Shown here in pieces: positions 43,501 to 58,500 of a DNA stretch of 64,000 nt. The number at the start of each line of letters is the position of its first letter. The first letter of the stretch is position 1. The stretch comes from Metopolophium dirhodum (taxonomy: Eukaryota; Arthropoda; Insecta; Hemiptera; Aphididae): the NCBI RefSeq assembly GCF_019925205.1, contig NC_083562.1, forward strand, positions 22,754,001 to 22,818,000, in the 5' to 3' direction. Made by a program: the position numbers and the translations under genes. The notes under the pieces were generated by a model, which made no database searches, had not been told where the DNA came from, and was given only the letters and a program-made list of their open reading frames with translations.

Positions 43501-46500
43501 TTCTAAGAGTTGATATAAATTAGGTACCTACTAATTAAATAATACGAATTTAAATTTGATTCAGTGATCTACACAAAACACTTCTAAATGCTTCAGCACC
43601 TAGTACCTTCAGTACCTACATAATAGACAATAATTATTCATAATTTTTAATAAAATTTCCTAGGTATTCATGCAAGAACTAAATAAGTTAAAAATTTCTT
43701 AAATAGTTCTAAATGGTTCTTGATATATAATTAATAATGCCATTAAAATATATATTCATAATAAATTATAATCAAAATACGATATTAAAATATATATTTA
43801 CCTGTTTTTCAGCCATGATTTTACAATATGTTAATCAGGTAATCGAAAGCACACTCGCGTCTTGCAGTCTTCAACTCTTGTGATTTAAACAATGTTAATT
43901 AATATCGAAAGCACATTCGCGTATTGTAGGTACTCTCATGTCTATAACCGAACTTCGGAGCAATGACGCTCGTAAGATTAAAACGTGTGATGTGGCTATA
44001 TCAAATTCACAAAGAAAAATGAACGCGCGTAAAAAGAGCGAGGGTCTTTCATGAGCATTATCATGCAATTACTGGAAATACCAATAATTATTTGTTATTG
44101 CAGTATAGCCCGCCCCCGCCCTTCCAAGTGAATGTCACAATCGACACAATTTCATCTTCTATGTGATGTTCATTATAGGAACTTACCAATATAACTATTA
44201 ATAGATATAGAATATTGCTATTAGCTATCCTAAAATAGTCTCATACAGCCAACAGCTATAATATTTGGACTGTTCACTGGATCACAGTATCACGCTGGAT
44301 TTGTGACCTCTTATAACTTATAATAATTATTATAGTGTTACACTGTAATACTTTCTGGTGACATAACTGGGATCACGGACTGGACATCTTAATAGTTAAT
44401 AATAATACTATAGCGTATAATCGTAGGATATATGTATACTACGTATTTAAGTATATTACCAGCTACAGTATACCTTGCATTCGTTTGAAGCGTACCTGAT
44501 GTCTGATAGCAGTGCAGTGTGCAGCCACTGCGGGGTAGATGTTAAACTGTAACCTTATTAAGACATCGCTAAATAATATCTATTAAACGTTTTAATGATG
44601 AAATATTGAAATGTCACAGATTTCGACTATTGTAATGTATTTGCTACGTTAAAATGATATTTCACATGCGTATTAAAAATAAGTATACATAGCGACGTTA
44701 TAATGTTAAGTATGTTAACTTAACTCACTTTGAGCACCTAATTAGATATCACTCTGTAACATCCTTATGAAATTCCAAAATGATATCTATTAAACGTCTT
44801 AGTTAACAATTTCAAATATTGTAATGTATTTGCTGAGTTAAAATGTTTTATCGCATGCATGTTCAATATGTGTATACTTAGCGATGTAATAATATTAAGT
44901 ACGCAAACGTAATATTCATTTAACTTCTATATCACTGCGTATTGTAACGTTTGTTTTGTAACCTTAACAAAACATCTCCCAGTAGTTAAAGTCACCACAT
45001 TGCACACCGGGGTACCTATCCCGTAAAAAGTTGTTTAGAAATGTGATAAAAAAATTAAAAACAAGTTTCTTAAATTATACAAAAATCAATTAGTACCTAC
45101 TATTTATGATTCCTATAATCCTATATAATATTGTATTATACATAGGTTAGGTTAGTGGTTTATATTGACACCTCAGTTTCATTTTATAGTCGATTGTAGT
45201 TTAATAACATCCAGTATAAACAGTAAACACAGCAGCCGATTCAAAATTTACGATATAATGTATCTGTTATGTATCTTATAATACGCGCGCACGTACATCA
45301 AAAAAGTAAATCTGGAACGTCTCCCCCGCCTCTTATTGCGGAAACGGTACTGAGTCGTTGTCGCCGTAATCTCGCGGTATATTATCTTAAAATTATGATT
45401 TTTTTTCTCATACACCATTGTTACCACGTCCGGTGCACACACAGACGATACATAAATCACTTCGGGCCGGCGGCGCATATAATATAGCCGGGTATACGCC
45501 GTGACTGAAATTAGCTATACACGATAGTACGTTTTTCTCTTCATTTTTTTCCCCCCTGTTGACCCCGCGACCGTACAGCCTACATTGTACACCTAGCTCA
45601 GCCTGCACACATCCGCGACACATAACGGAGTCTTCTCGTGAAACGATGATCATAGTGCGGCGTAGTTATTGGCATGAGCCCGTCGGATTTGCCCCCATAA
45701 CCGCGCGTGTGCAATCCGCGGTACCGGAAGAGGAGGATGGTATTCATCGTATACCTATTAATATTAAGATTAGCATATACTCGTGTGCAGCGTACGTTAT
45801 GAAATATCGTTTATTAATTAACCTAGCAGAAAAACCATTTACAGTTATTTTTAAGATACCGAATGGCCGCGCGATAACGAAAAATACGTCGTATATACAC
45901 GAAACATAATCATCGCGAATATAATATTATGGAATGTATTATGTGTTGAATGTTGATATGAAACAGCTGAGCAGACGCCGGAATCGCTCGCGATCGGCCG
46001 ACCGTGTCACGCGGACGCGACGTTATAATAATATTATACAGGCGATTATTCCGTAACGACGATGAAGAAGATTTAACCCAAGAGTTTTTATTCCTGACAG
46101 CGATTTCTAATTATTACGACACACGTTTACTAATAATTCTGTATAATAATATTATGTGTAATAAAGCGATCGCCGTGTTCAGTGTGTCGATAATATTATT
46201 ACGGGCGTTTGCCCGCACATTGTTGTCTATTGCAATTTGCAATACCTAGGTAGATAATCAATATTTTAATAATAATAATAATAATAATAATTTATATGTG
46301 ATTTATATTTTTCTGGCAAAAATAGACACTGTCGTCAAAAGTGTTCACAGATTTCTTCAGATTAAACAATACGATATTAATACACCTAATATTATTATAA
46401 GTATTATTCCAATATAATATGTATCTGTTATTACTTATATGTGATTCAAAAACAAACGAGAAGGTTGGGTTAGGTTAAAAAAAAGGAATAGGCAACATAC

Positions 46501-49500
46501 AAATAATTATTCGTATTAATCGTATTAGTATATTCTGTACCAAGAGAAACGCAGATTATCCAGTTTTCAAACAGTGATTTTCATTTTAAACAACGTTTAG
46601 TTGACTGTTTATATACAAGATAATTGCAGATCGTTATGTTTTTGATATTTTCTTTTATGTTTCAACGTGTGAACCGGTTACACAAATTAATGATAGACAC
46701 AAGTATTCGTGAAAACAAGTCGAAACTCATCAATATATATTATTCCCAACAATGTATCAATGGAATAATTGATAATTTTACTGTAGAATCCATTAACTAT
46801 TAATTTATTTCAAACTTAACGGTTGATACAACAGGTAAGCTGTATAACATATTATAAATGTGCTTGTGTATGGTTTTTATCTTTGACGTAAATACTTTAA
46901 GTAAGTACTAAATACTTTCCTAAATATTTATTAGATTTTTACTTATCAATTAGTATACTACAAATCAATTATATATTTCAATTCATAATTTAAGGTTTAT
47001 CATTATTATATATATACCTATATTCATTTGAACCAAGGGTAATATTACCAAATTACATATTATACGATTATAAAGGTAGGTACATCTAATAACTAAATAA
47101 GAGAAAGTTTAATTTTAGTTAAGCTAAATAAATATATATATATTTATATATTTAACCCACTTCAACTTGAACAAAAATCAAGTATTCATATCAAAGACAA
47201 AAATACGCAGGTACTGAAAATTACATAATAATGGTTAGGAAGGGATATGTAAGAACTGTTTATGAATTACAATAAGTAACAATTTAGCATTTTCTCATGT
47301 AAAATGACTAGAGCACAAATTTCGAGCGATTATGAGTTTTAAATTTTATGTTATACCACATGTCCCAACGACAAAATATGTATGTCAACAGATTTTCGTG
47401 CGTTTTTTTTTGGCAACTACTACACTTGACGTGGTGCCGAACTGAATGCGAAACGATTTTCAAAAGACCCGCGCTGTGGCTGTTGTGAAGAATACGAAAT
47501 CAAGTTCAGCATAATATCTCCCGCATAATAGTGACTCACTGCCCACACCTGTGCGATGATTTCTCTTCACATTATTAATTATCCAATAGCGATCCGAATA
47601 AATGATATTTCGTTTCGTACGTGATAAATAGTACCTAGGTACCTAATACCTATCTACTATAATATTATGTACCTATACTGTTGCACTATATTTATATTTT
47701 TCATATTGTTCGAAGACTCGAACGTATACCTGTACATTATATAGTTGGATTTATTATGGCAATATTGTGGCGACGCAGGATCACGAGTTCCTATATTTTA
47801 TTATGTCTGTTACGGCTTTGATGGGTTAGCATTGACGAAGCGATATGCCTATAATACTATAATATAGTAGGAGGTCTTCGGCACATGAAAACCGGTTGGG
47901 TAAATTAATATATTTTATTATTATTATTTTGTTCGTGTGTTTTAAACACCCAGGTTATACGGGTTTTTTTACCCGTTGAGTGGACAGACGGGTAATGGTG
48001 ATCGTAGTGGTGGACTATTGGAGAAAAAAACATAATTTGCGTCGGTACATCTTTGACCACACAGTTTGTAACCCGAATACATACATATTCGGGTTACACA
48101 AACCTTATATGGAGGTCATCGGTTATTATAATCATAACGTTCCCTCATTCCTCTTGTAACCAGCAGGTGACCGCCGTCTCACCGTGGTCCGTTACCACAG
48201 TTATAACAGTAGTGGTAGGTGGTAAGGTCCGAAACGATTTTTGTGACAATCTGTGGGACGTAGAAATAGATATAAACGCGCGAATACAATGAATTATAGT
48301 ATAATTCCAGAACTTACCATATTACACACTTTCAATTTGAAAATTTAAGCATGTTATTATAAATTATGTATTTCTAATATTTCAAATTTTTCAGTTAAAT
48401 ATAAGGTGTTTACGATATCGACCAACAAGCTATGAGTATATATTATTTTAACATCACATTTCAAGGACGTTAAGATACCCGATTTACCAGAACAAAGAAT
48501 TAAAAGTGCTATAATATATATTATATTTCCATATAATTAATTTTTCTTTTCAAGATAGTATAATATTATTTAATAATAAATTCCTTGAGATGTCGCACGT
48601 CGCGACACACAATTAATTTCGTAATTAAATTTATAGGTTGTGTGTAGATGTGTACCTATCTTTATAACCAGAAATAATTAACAAAAAAAAAACAATTTAG
48701 ACTTATACATACCCAACGGTTTGTGTTTAGATTTAATAAACGCAGACATTAATACTGCCTACATGGGGATGAGCACTATAAAATTACCAGTCGTACGTTT
48801 TACAGAAAACTTACAATATTCTCTATACGATATGAAAAATTAAAATTTACAACGTAACTCGAAAAATCATTCGCAGTCGTTTGATTTTTAGGTAGGTAAC
48901 TGGTAAGTATAAAATATTATTATAAAAGTAAAAGGTTAGCGATATTGTGTAACATCGATTTCTTTCGATCATAATATTAATAAAAAGTGTATACAATTTT
49001 GTTTATATTCAATGAACACTTCAATACTTTTAACAACAGAAATTAATAAATTCGTATAGTCTCGTAAAGTATGAATCCCACGTGCAGTTATCGATAACAT
49101 AATTATATTTAAAAATGTCAACATAACAACAATAATTAACGATAACAATATTATTGCGGTTGTAAATTGACACAGAACGAATCATTGACATTTTTTTTAC
49201 TGAACACAAATTTCCCTACTCATACTTACTCACTCGACGCCATCGATAACAATGACAAAAAAAATTACACTTGTTATAAGAGCGTATACAGAAACAAACC
49301 AGTATAACAAAACTGTCATCCTCGGGGTTTTGTGAAATTTGTTGATTTGAGTAAAGATTTAAAATAAGATGAACCGGTATTATACTTCAATGTTTCCAAA
49401 AACATAAATCTGCACCTATGATTTAAGTATATATTTTAAAAGTTTAAAACTAAGAGAACGGAATAACTTAGACCATCTTGGGCGGTTAAAACAAATACGT

Positions 49501-52500
49501 GCAGACGAATTTGTAAGCACGCGTGTTGAACTCTGTCTAAATATTATGTATTATTATTAGTATTATTTACTATTTTATTTTTATGTTATATTCGAATTAA
49601 GTTTATTTGTTAATAATTTTTATTGAGTTGTAATGATTGTTGAATACCATACGGTAATAATAATAATAACTATTATTGCTACTACAGCTATTACTATCAA
49701 TTTGAATAACCCGATTTATTTGTATGTGGTACAAGTGGTTATTAATACGTAACTAAACTAACTACTGCTTAATCCAATTTTGTCAGAGCATTATAAATAT
49801 ATACATCGTGTATACACAGCACAATGATGTATTAATTATTGTATATAATAAATTAATGTTATATTAAAATGTCTGTAAACTATTCAAGGTTATAAAAAGT
49901 CATGTCGCTTCTAATGAATAACATTTAAGTAGGTAACTTCATAGTTACCTACATATTATATTTACCTACTTTCGTCAATTTAATTTCAACCAAATATTCT
50001 TAGTTTAATAATAATATGAAAAAAGAAAACATTGCAGGTGCATAGAACGAGTTGTATAATTAAAATTGACTAATCTAAGTTTTGTATTATGAAACTCTGC
50101 AATTAATTATAAATTACACATTTACAGATGAGAATCGAGTACTTACATTTTATCTACTTTGATTTTAATTGAATATTTTTTATTATGAGTGGTGTTAAAT
50201 TTAAAATAAAATGTGTGAGTAAATTCCGATGTAGATGATACATAATACAGTAGGTAATATTTAAATACCTACCTACCACCTCCCTACTTACATAATATTA
50301 ATTCTATTTTTTAATTTTCTTATCATCCCAAACAAAATCGACATTGATATTATATTATTTGGTTTACTTTAATGTAAGTATACATACTAAAATAAGTAAA
50401 TAATATCTTATTGTTCTATTATTCTACACTTTATAGGTATAACCAATAATGTAAACAAATATAGGCGTTATAAGATATTGAACATCGGCATACTAAATAT
50501 CTATTGGCAATAGGCTAAATATTTGTCATTCGAAATTATAACAGTATACTTGTACGGATACCAGTGGCGTGGCGTAGGCGGAGAGCTATAAGTTCGTAGG
50601 ATAAGGAACGGTTTTCTCCAGTGACCTCTTCTCTTTATACGTTACCCGTCTAAGAGGTGTGGGATAATGACCGTCACGGTCGAAAATACACTGGATTCCT
50701 TGGCACGATTCACGAATTTTTCTACCGTCCATCAACGATAGCGGGGCGAAGGCACATGGGATTTTAACTGTTTTTAAACACATCTTAACATGTGTAAGTA
50801 AAAAATAATATAATATGTACCCGCCTAATATACTGCACATGATAAACTAATACATACACATTATCTGGTCTTTACATATCTTTCATAATATGATATACAA
50901 TATACATGTGAAAACTACACATAGGTATACTTATTTGATTTAAATTTGAATTATTATTTTACTTTATTTTTTGATGTTGTACCTACTTACTTTATTGAGT
51001 TGTACACTTATACACATTTTTTCTATTTGGTTGTTTTACCTAAAAATTGTTTGCATGAATAACTATTTACGAAATGATATCATAATATAAGTATTTACCT
51101 AGTTGTTGTTTTATAAATCATGTATAGTTTATTTTCCATTCGTTATGTATATAAAGAAGAAACGTCATGATGTTTACGTCATCATATTTTTACACAAAAT
51201 TGTATAGAGTTTTAGAGTTTGACAATCGCTCAATAAATATTATTACAACTTGTAATCAAATTAATAATTTTCAATTATATACGATTGGACGAAATTATAA
51301 TGAACTGAGCAGTACACATACCTTCTTATTATAATATTATTTTCAAAATTCGATTTTTTTGTTTTATACCTAAAGGATAAAAATATGAAAATTATATTAT
51401 GATTACAGAGTACCTACATATATTATGCATTTAAGTTCGAAAGCCTCGAGGAAGTTGTTCAGATGTTACATTCATTACACACGCCTCAAGGTATTCCACA
51501 AATAGCAGAAACGCTCACTCAGATACACCTCTTGAAATTATAGAAAATATATTAATTTACTTTCCTCTAAATAAAAAGTAAAATTTAAATATTATCAACA
51601 CTAATGTGAGTTGAACATCTGTGTCTTTTAATAGTAATTTAATAGCTGCAGTCATTGATTTGTGAATAATATAAACTGACTGTTATATTGTATTGTTACA
51701 ATGTTATTCGACCCACCCTTAATCTTTGATTTAAAAAATACAAGGTGTTCCGGAATCACGGACATGTTACAAAATGTATATTCTCGGGTGTTTCTTAATT
51801 GCTATAACCGTTTGCCAAACAAAAGGACTCTAGGAAAATGGCGATTCGACAGGCTAGCGAACGGTATTTTTTTCCACGCGGACGCGCACACAATTATCAG
51901 ACAAATGATCGGATAATGATGGTTGATCAATGAGTATAAACAGTGATATAAACACGAGCGAACATATATATATATATACATATAGAAGGCAAGGCCGTTG
52001 CATTGAGAAAAGGGTAAAAATCGACTAGATATACTAACACAGAATATAACAATACTGATACTAACCCAAAACCAGTTCTAAAAAATGAGAGACAAAAATA
52101 ATTGAATTTAAATGTATGTACAACCTATACAACTCAGTATACACTGCGAGGATCAATAGATAGGCGATTTTAGACAATACAGCAATACATATTAATAAAA
52201 CGATCCTTCTCGGGGCTAGTTTAACAGTTAGAAAAATGCGTGGGACGAATAAAGCGTAATAAATTATAAGCATTTGGTAATGGACAGATTAAAACCTACA
52301 CAGCAAGTTTATTCAATACCTATAATTTTATTTTGAGACCGCATCAAACACTATATAATATATAGTATATACGCTATACTTTTTAAATGCATTTGACACA
52401 GTGGCGTTATTTGGGGGAAGGGGGTTAATTGGGGCATTTTCCCCAGTCTAGTATACATTAACCTTAATTCGGCACATTTACTACTTCTCCCCCAACCTTA

Positions 52501-55500
52501 ACCACTATGGCACTATGCTATAAGAATCTGAGTGAAAAAAATTTTGAGTTGGAAAAGCAGTGAAAAGTTGCCCTAGTCCAATAAAAACTGAAATGACGCC
52601 ACTGCAATTATGATTCGACAAGAAAATTTACCTATCTAAGTCTATTTTATTTCTATGCAATATTTCAATAGATATTTTAAATAATTACCATCTTAAGAGC
52701 TCGCAGTAGCTCTGTGGTGCTCATACAAATTCAAATTAGATTAGAACAAAAATTATATAATATTTCACACAGTATATTTGTGATAGGAATTTTAAAGTAA
52801 TATGAAGAACATTATATTATTATTATGAGCTGATCACTATATATAACTGTATAATCTGTAATTCGGACCTATTTGAATGCGTATAATTTTAAATTAATTT
52901 ATAACACCCTCATTATAAATCATTCTGATTCATTTGTTTAATAGTATATAGGTCGAGGTATAGATAGTTACTACATACCAACATATACCAACTTTACATG
53001 ATATAATATGGGTAAAAATGAAAAATGATAAAAATTAAATTGTTATTAAAATAATCGTAGAACAATTCCAGAAACGATCATACAAAGTAAATTACAAAAG
53101 TAATAGTTATTTTAATAGAGCTTAAAAAATACGATGACAAATATTAGGTACCATTGTTCATCATTAATCGAGTCATTAATACATTTAAACGTTTTAAAGA
53201 TTAAACAATGTAATTTTAAAATTGTTCATATCGGTACACTAATTTATTATTTGATAAGAATAAAACCTCGAATAAAATTGAGCAAGAACTCATAATAGTG
53301 TAAATATCAGAATAACTACTCATGAGTTATGACTGAAGAGTATAAATATGAAGCAACCGCCTTTCAATATTGAAAACTTTGTTTTTTATACATCTATAGT
53401 TAGCTTAGGTCTCTAATTAACGCATATTTATTATTAGAGAAATAGAATTCGTTGTTTAAGGGGCAAGTTTGATTTTTACGAATTCAATATTAAACATAAT
53501 ATAAAAAATCCAATACTTAAACAGTTAATATATGTAGCTTGTATATACTATATTATAATATTTAGGTACCTACTTAATTAATTAGTACCCTTGTTAATTA
53601 TCTACGATTAATTGATAACATAAATGACCTATTATTTTACTACAGTGTCACATTACTCAAATACACAGATTATACCGGGTTTCCTTTAGCCGCATCTTAT
53701 TGTCTAATTGGATACAGACCCGAAATGGATTTATCATCTGTCGTCAACCGTATCAGTTTAACGGGGACGCGACTGATTTGAGTGGAACAAACTCGTATAC
53801 ACAGAATGGTAAAAAAATCTGTAAAACTGGGACACTAAAAATTACGTACATGTAATATATCCGTTATTCAGACGTTAAAAAGATAGCAATAGAGATCACG
53901 GAAACGATATAATGCCAAGAACGGTCGATTAATAGATTGAAACAATATAATGATGCTTATATACAAAATCAAATATTGTATTCAATCATTTCTGAAAACT
54001 CAAGAAAATAAAATGTACCTTTTTTATTTTTATATTGAACAAAAATTTATATTTACAATCTGTATGTACACGTTATACAATAAGTAAATTTTATGTGGTT
54101 TGATTGATGGGAGGGGGAAGTCACCCAATGGCGGCACCCCAAAAATGTACCTATATATTATAATTAGAAGTGAACTATATTTATTCGATAATATATACTT
54201 AATATAATCACAACATATACATGGAGAATTGTAATGCACATTAACTAAAAAATGTATTTATGCAAACATTTACGTTCAATTATACTAGGCCATACAAAAA
54301 ACTCGGGAATTCGATGATAAACAACTTAAATAAAAATTAGCTATTGTTTTAAATACATTATTATTCTTTTACTATTAATTTTGTGACGATTCTCGTTGTA
54401 ATATGTTAATAATGTATACACAGAGTATACTCGTGTGGGGATGAGAGTCTTCGGTTAAAAAAAGTTCCAAGCGAACATCTGCTGAGCTACCGATTACCGG
54501 AAATGTTAGTGACGGGGGAGACAACAAGGTCATGAAGGAATTGCCTACATCATCACTGGATTTTCTGGTATATAGACACACTAACTTGTATACACTCCAG
54601 GCACACATTCAAAATTTATAGTTATTATCATTTAAGATATTATAATACCTATTTGTAATAACATGCAAAATATCAGTTTATCAAAGGATATTGTAAGTAG
54701 GTAATTATTACTTATCAGCATAAGAAAACGAGTTTAGAACAAAATAAAAATGCACGTTGCTGCATAGGTTGCTGTTTATGTCCTGGCAAACTGCGCTGGC
54801 CGCCGGCCCCAAACGTTTACCGGAAGTCGTGGTTTTTGAAAGCGGGTTTCTGTATTATTCAAGTAGGTACACCGCAGGCCTATACATAATTTTACAATAA
54901 CGTTTCGTTAGGTATAACTGTACCTACAGTTTAATTTGAACGAAAAATATCAAGGAAATGATACTGGCAACACAAATCCAAAAGTATTATAAATGGTACT
55001 GCTGTATCCGGCAGAAAAAAATGTACTTCCATAGAGCACAAGTATAATTAATAATTGGCGAAACTACTAGTTGACCTCTGAACACAGTTGATAAGAATTC
55101 ATAAAATGTGGACATCTCGTTCATATAATGATACCAATAATATTTTATTACGCGAATAAATTACTTAGACGAATTTTATCACGTCCAATTTATAGAATTT
55201 TAACCCCTGCAGAGTTTAACTAACAAGAAGTGAAAAGCGTTTAAATTCGATAATATGACGACGAGCTGATGGTAGATTTATTATTATTTATAGAAAATAA
55301 TATTTATTGAGTACCTCATAATCGGTTTATTACTTTTGATCGAACTACTATCAAATGGAAGATTGTTGTCTTCCAGTACCTATTTTTTTTTTTAGTCAGT
55401 ACATAAAATACCGATATAATTATTAAATTTTGTTGATGTAGGCAAGTACCTAACCGTCCTAACCTATATAATAGTATTCTTCGTTTCTTCTACGATAATG

Positions 55501-58500
55501 TTTAAATCGGGGTTTAAATTTATATTAGCATACACCGAAAAACTTTTTCAATCTTAATTAAACATAGTATTTTGATTCCATACATAGATGTATAATAGCA
55601 ATTAAAAAACCCAACTACATATATGTATTTAAGTTTGAATAATTGTCCCTTTAAATATTTCACTTTTTAATTGAAATTAAAGTTCTAAAAGATTAAAGAA
55701 CAATATAATATGTATACGTCTATCTGTTCATAAATTTATGACGAAAAAAACAAAACGTTTCTTAAATGACTCAATTTTAAATTGAAATGACCAGGGGTTT
55801 GAATTTAATTTATAATATCAATAAAAAGGAGACCCTTCGCCACATATTTCGTTAACATATGGAAATTGATAAAAAGAAAACAGAAAGAGAGTTTAGAAAG
55901 TCACGCTGATTTTAGTATATATTGTCAATTGTAGCGGAGGCAGTGCGACGTTTTTATTTAATCAAATACACGATCAAATTTGGGAATCTTCCAAAAACGT
56001 GATAGATTACATTATATAGTTGACAAAGAATGCAAATTATATAACGCTGAGACCAAATAATAAATAAAATAATGCACGCGTACGTATATATTATATAGCA
56101 CTAACAACGCGCTATAGGCATATATATGACACTATCGTGTTATAAGGCAACTAATTGAATGTTTAACGTGACGCCACAATAATTGCATAACGTTTGATTG
56201 GGAACCCATTATGATTATCGCTGCAATATAACGGCAATGCTTTCAAGTTTCAGTAGACATAGTAATAACTTAATAATAAGTGACACGTATATGTTCACAT
56301 ATTTCACGCGAATGTAGCATTATGATCTATCCACAGGACTTGTCGTCATCGAATTCACGGTTCGTAGTTACAAACAAATCCTTAACACCTAATGCGTATG
56401 GATGACGCCGTGGTGGTCTTGAAAATCATGCAAGGGCAAAGATAATATACATTCAATTTCGGATGGAAAAATAATAAGTTACCAATAACTGATCTACCAA
56501 CCTTGGTATATACCAATAGGTATACACCGCAAGAGTAAGTACCTATAATAATTTGCGAATGCTCAAGAACGGATTCATGGAGCTATGATAGGAGGAGGGT
56601 TCGACGACGGTGAAACGAAGTCGTTATAGCATCCAGTTTTTTTCTTCCCTTTTTTTTGTCTCCACGATGCATATAATAATAATATATACGCGCGGCGCGT
56701 GTGCTTTCACCGAACGGACCGCATTCCTCGTGCTGCTAAGTCGATTTGCGCGTAGGAAACACGCACACGCACACACAAACAAATATACACGTACACATAC
56801 ATAATTATACGTACACACAGTACAAATATACAAGCAGACACGCACAAATATATTATACTCACGACGACGGATGGCATTCCGTCGTGCATCTCTCCCACCG
56901 ACGGCGACACGAAGAGTTGGCAGAAAATAATATTCAATACGACTATAGCTGCTGTGGCGGCGTCTGTCGGGGGGATCGAACGGCGTCGGTGGCGGAGGGC
57001 GCCCGCGCCGGGGTGTCGTCCTCCAACTCGAGTGTGCACAGCGGCGACCTTGCCAAGGACGGACGCAATGCGACGCGAGATGCACGCTGCACGAAACCAA
57101 TCGATACCATTTTTCTTTGAAAAAAATTATTAAAAAAAATACTCGTTTGCTTTTGTGGTAGGTAGGTACCTGATGAATATAATGTTGATATGGTGGCTCA
57201 TACCGAGTGAAAACGGATGTTTTGAGATCACAAATATTGGGTATTGGATGTATAATAATTTTTGGTTTTCGCGAATAACGTATATATAGGAGGTTTGTAT
57301 AGGTGGAGGCAGAAGTGGAAGTTAACCATTAATAATATCATCCCCTATAAACATAGGTATCTAAGTATTTGAATTAAAATGAAACGACTAAGATCGTCTA
57401 CACAAAGAACAAGGTAGGTAGGTACCTAACAAACATCCACACACACTGAACGTATTTTAAATTCCAGTGTGAATAACGAACAGTAACGAACGAGGTAACG
57501 AAAATTACATACTAATAAGCCGTTACAGCAGTTAACTGATTTCCAACTAGAAAGTAAACAAACTATTTTAAAAACAAAATCAAGAACTATAATAAATGAG
57601 ATAATACCTACATATAGTTACAACGTGTATTCTTAGTTAATAGCGCACTTACAGTCAGTCAGTCAATAGTTTGTCTTAATGCTATAAGCTAATTAAATTT
57701 ATATCGATTCGGAATGATTGTCGTCTTCGACAATCGTTACAGTCATGAAATAGAAAACATTTTATATATACTCGCAGACAAATTAAAAAGTTTTTCAAGT
57801 GGTATTTAGGAATTTATCAAAATGACATATAGATACTAAACATATTAACTATTATTATACATAGAGGTCAAAACATTAATAAATAAAATTGAATAATTAA
57901 ATAAAAATATATATTATTTATATTATACCTATACGTGACTTTTATAGGCAGCAACGTATAGTTTTTAAAATATGAAAGCTAATGGAACACTCGTGTATGT
58001 TACATTATATTTAAGACTTAACTAATATTATATAGTTAACAAGGATAACTAATTTTTTTTTCATGTAAAAACCAGGTATTCTATAGAAGTAAAGAATATT
58101 TTACGCATAATAAATAATTGAAAAATCGTGATGAAAATTCAAGTAAATACGTCAAATGTAGATTTTATTCAAATATAATTTAAATGTGTATTCATTCAAA
58201 AAGTTCAAAATCGTGATAATATAATATAACCAGAACAATGACTGTATTAAGACAAATTTAAACCTAAAGTCATGACGCTATAATATACAAATACGTTTAT
58301 TATGTTAAGGTCAAACAAAATAATAACTTAATAAACTACTAATTGTTTTATTGTTTTTAAAACTACAAAACACATATTATTATTATTTTATTATTATTAT
58401 ATAGATATATATCTAATACGGATTAATATTTCTGATATTATTGTAGGTACTATGTAATATTTATGCCAACCCAGTAAAATAAAAATAAGCAATAGAGTCC

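Larger units (their letters stand above)
43941..52398 (-). other. Drak intron 1, gene-free stretch upstream of the nested gene
   Basis: Contains the 205-bp tandem repeat, GC-richer patches at about 45250-46050, 47400-47550 and 47990-48260, an (AAT)n run near 46266-46292 and hairpins at 48068-48097 and 49929-49952. The minus-strand open frame 50840-50586 ends beside a CAGTGGCGTGGCG transposon-like terminus at about 50562. No complete gene is supported. Confidence 0.55.

Noticed and set aside
45559..45909. 116-codon plus-strand frame
   Set aside because: Starts with a TTG codon, has no recognisable domain, and overlaps other frames in a GC-richer patch.
56863..56940. Alternative coding N-terminus of Drak from the 57-kb island
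   Set aside because: Drak exon 2 needs a phase-2 donor. In that frame the island has a stop and no later ATG before the donor.
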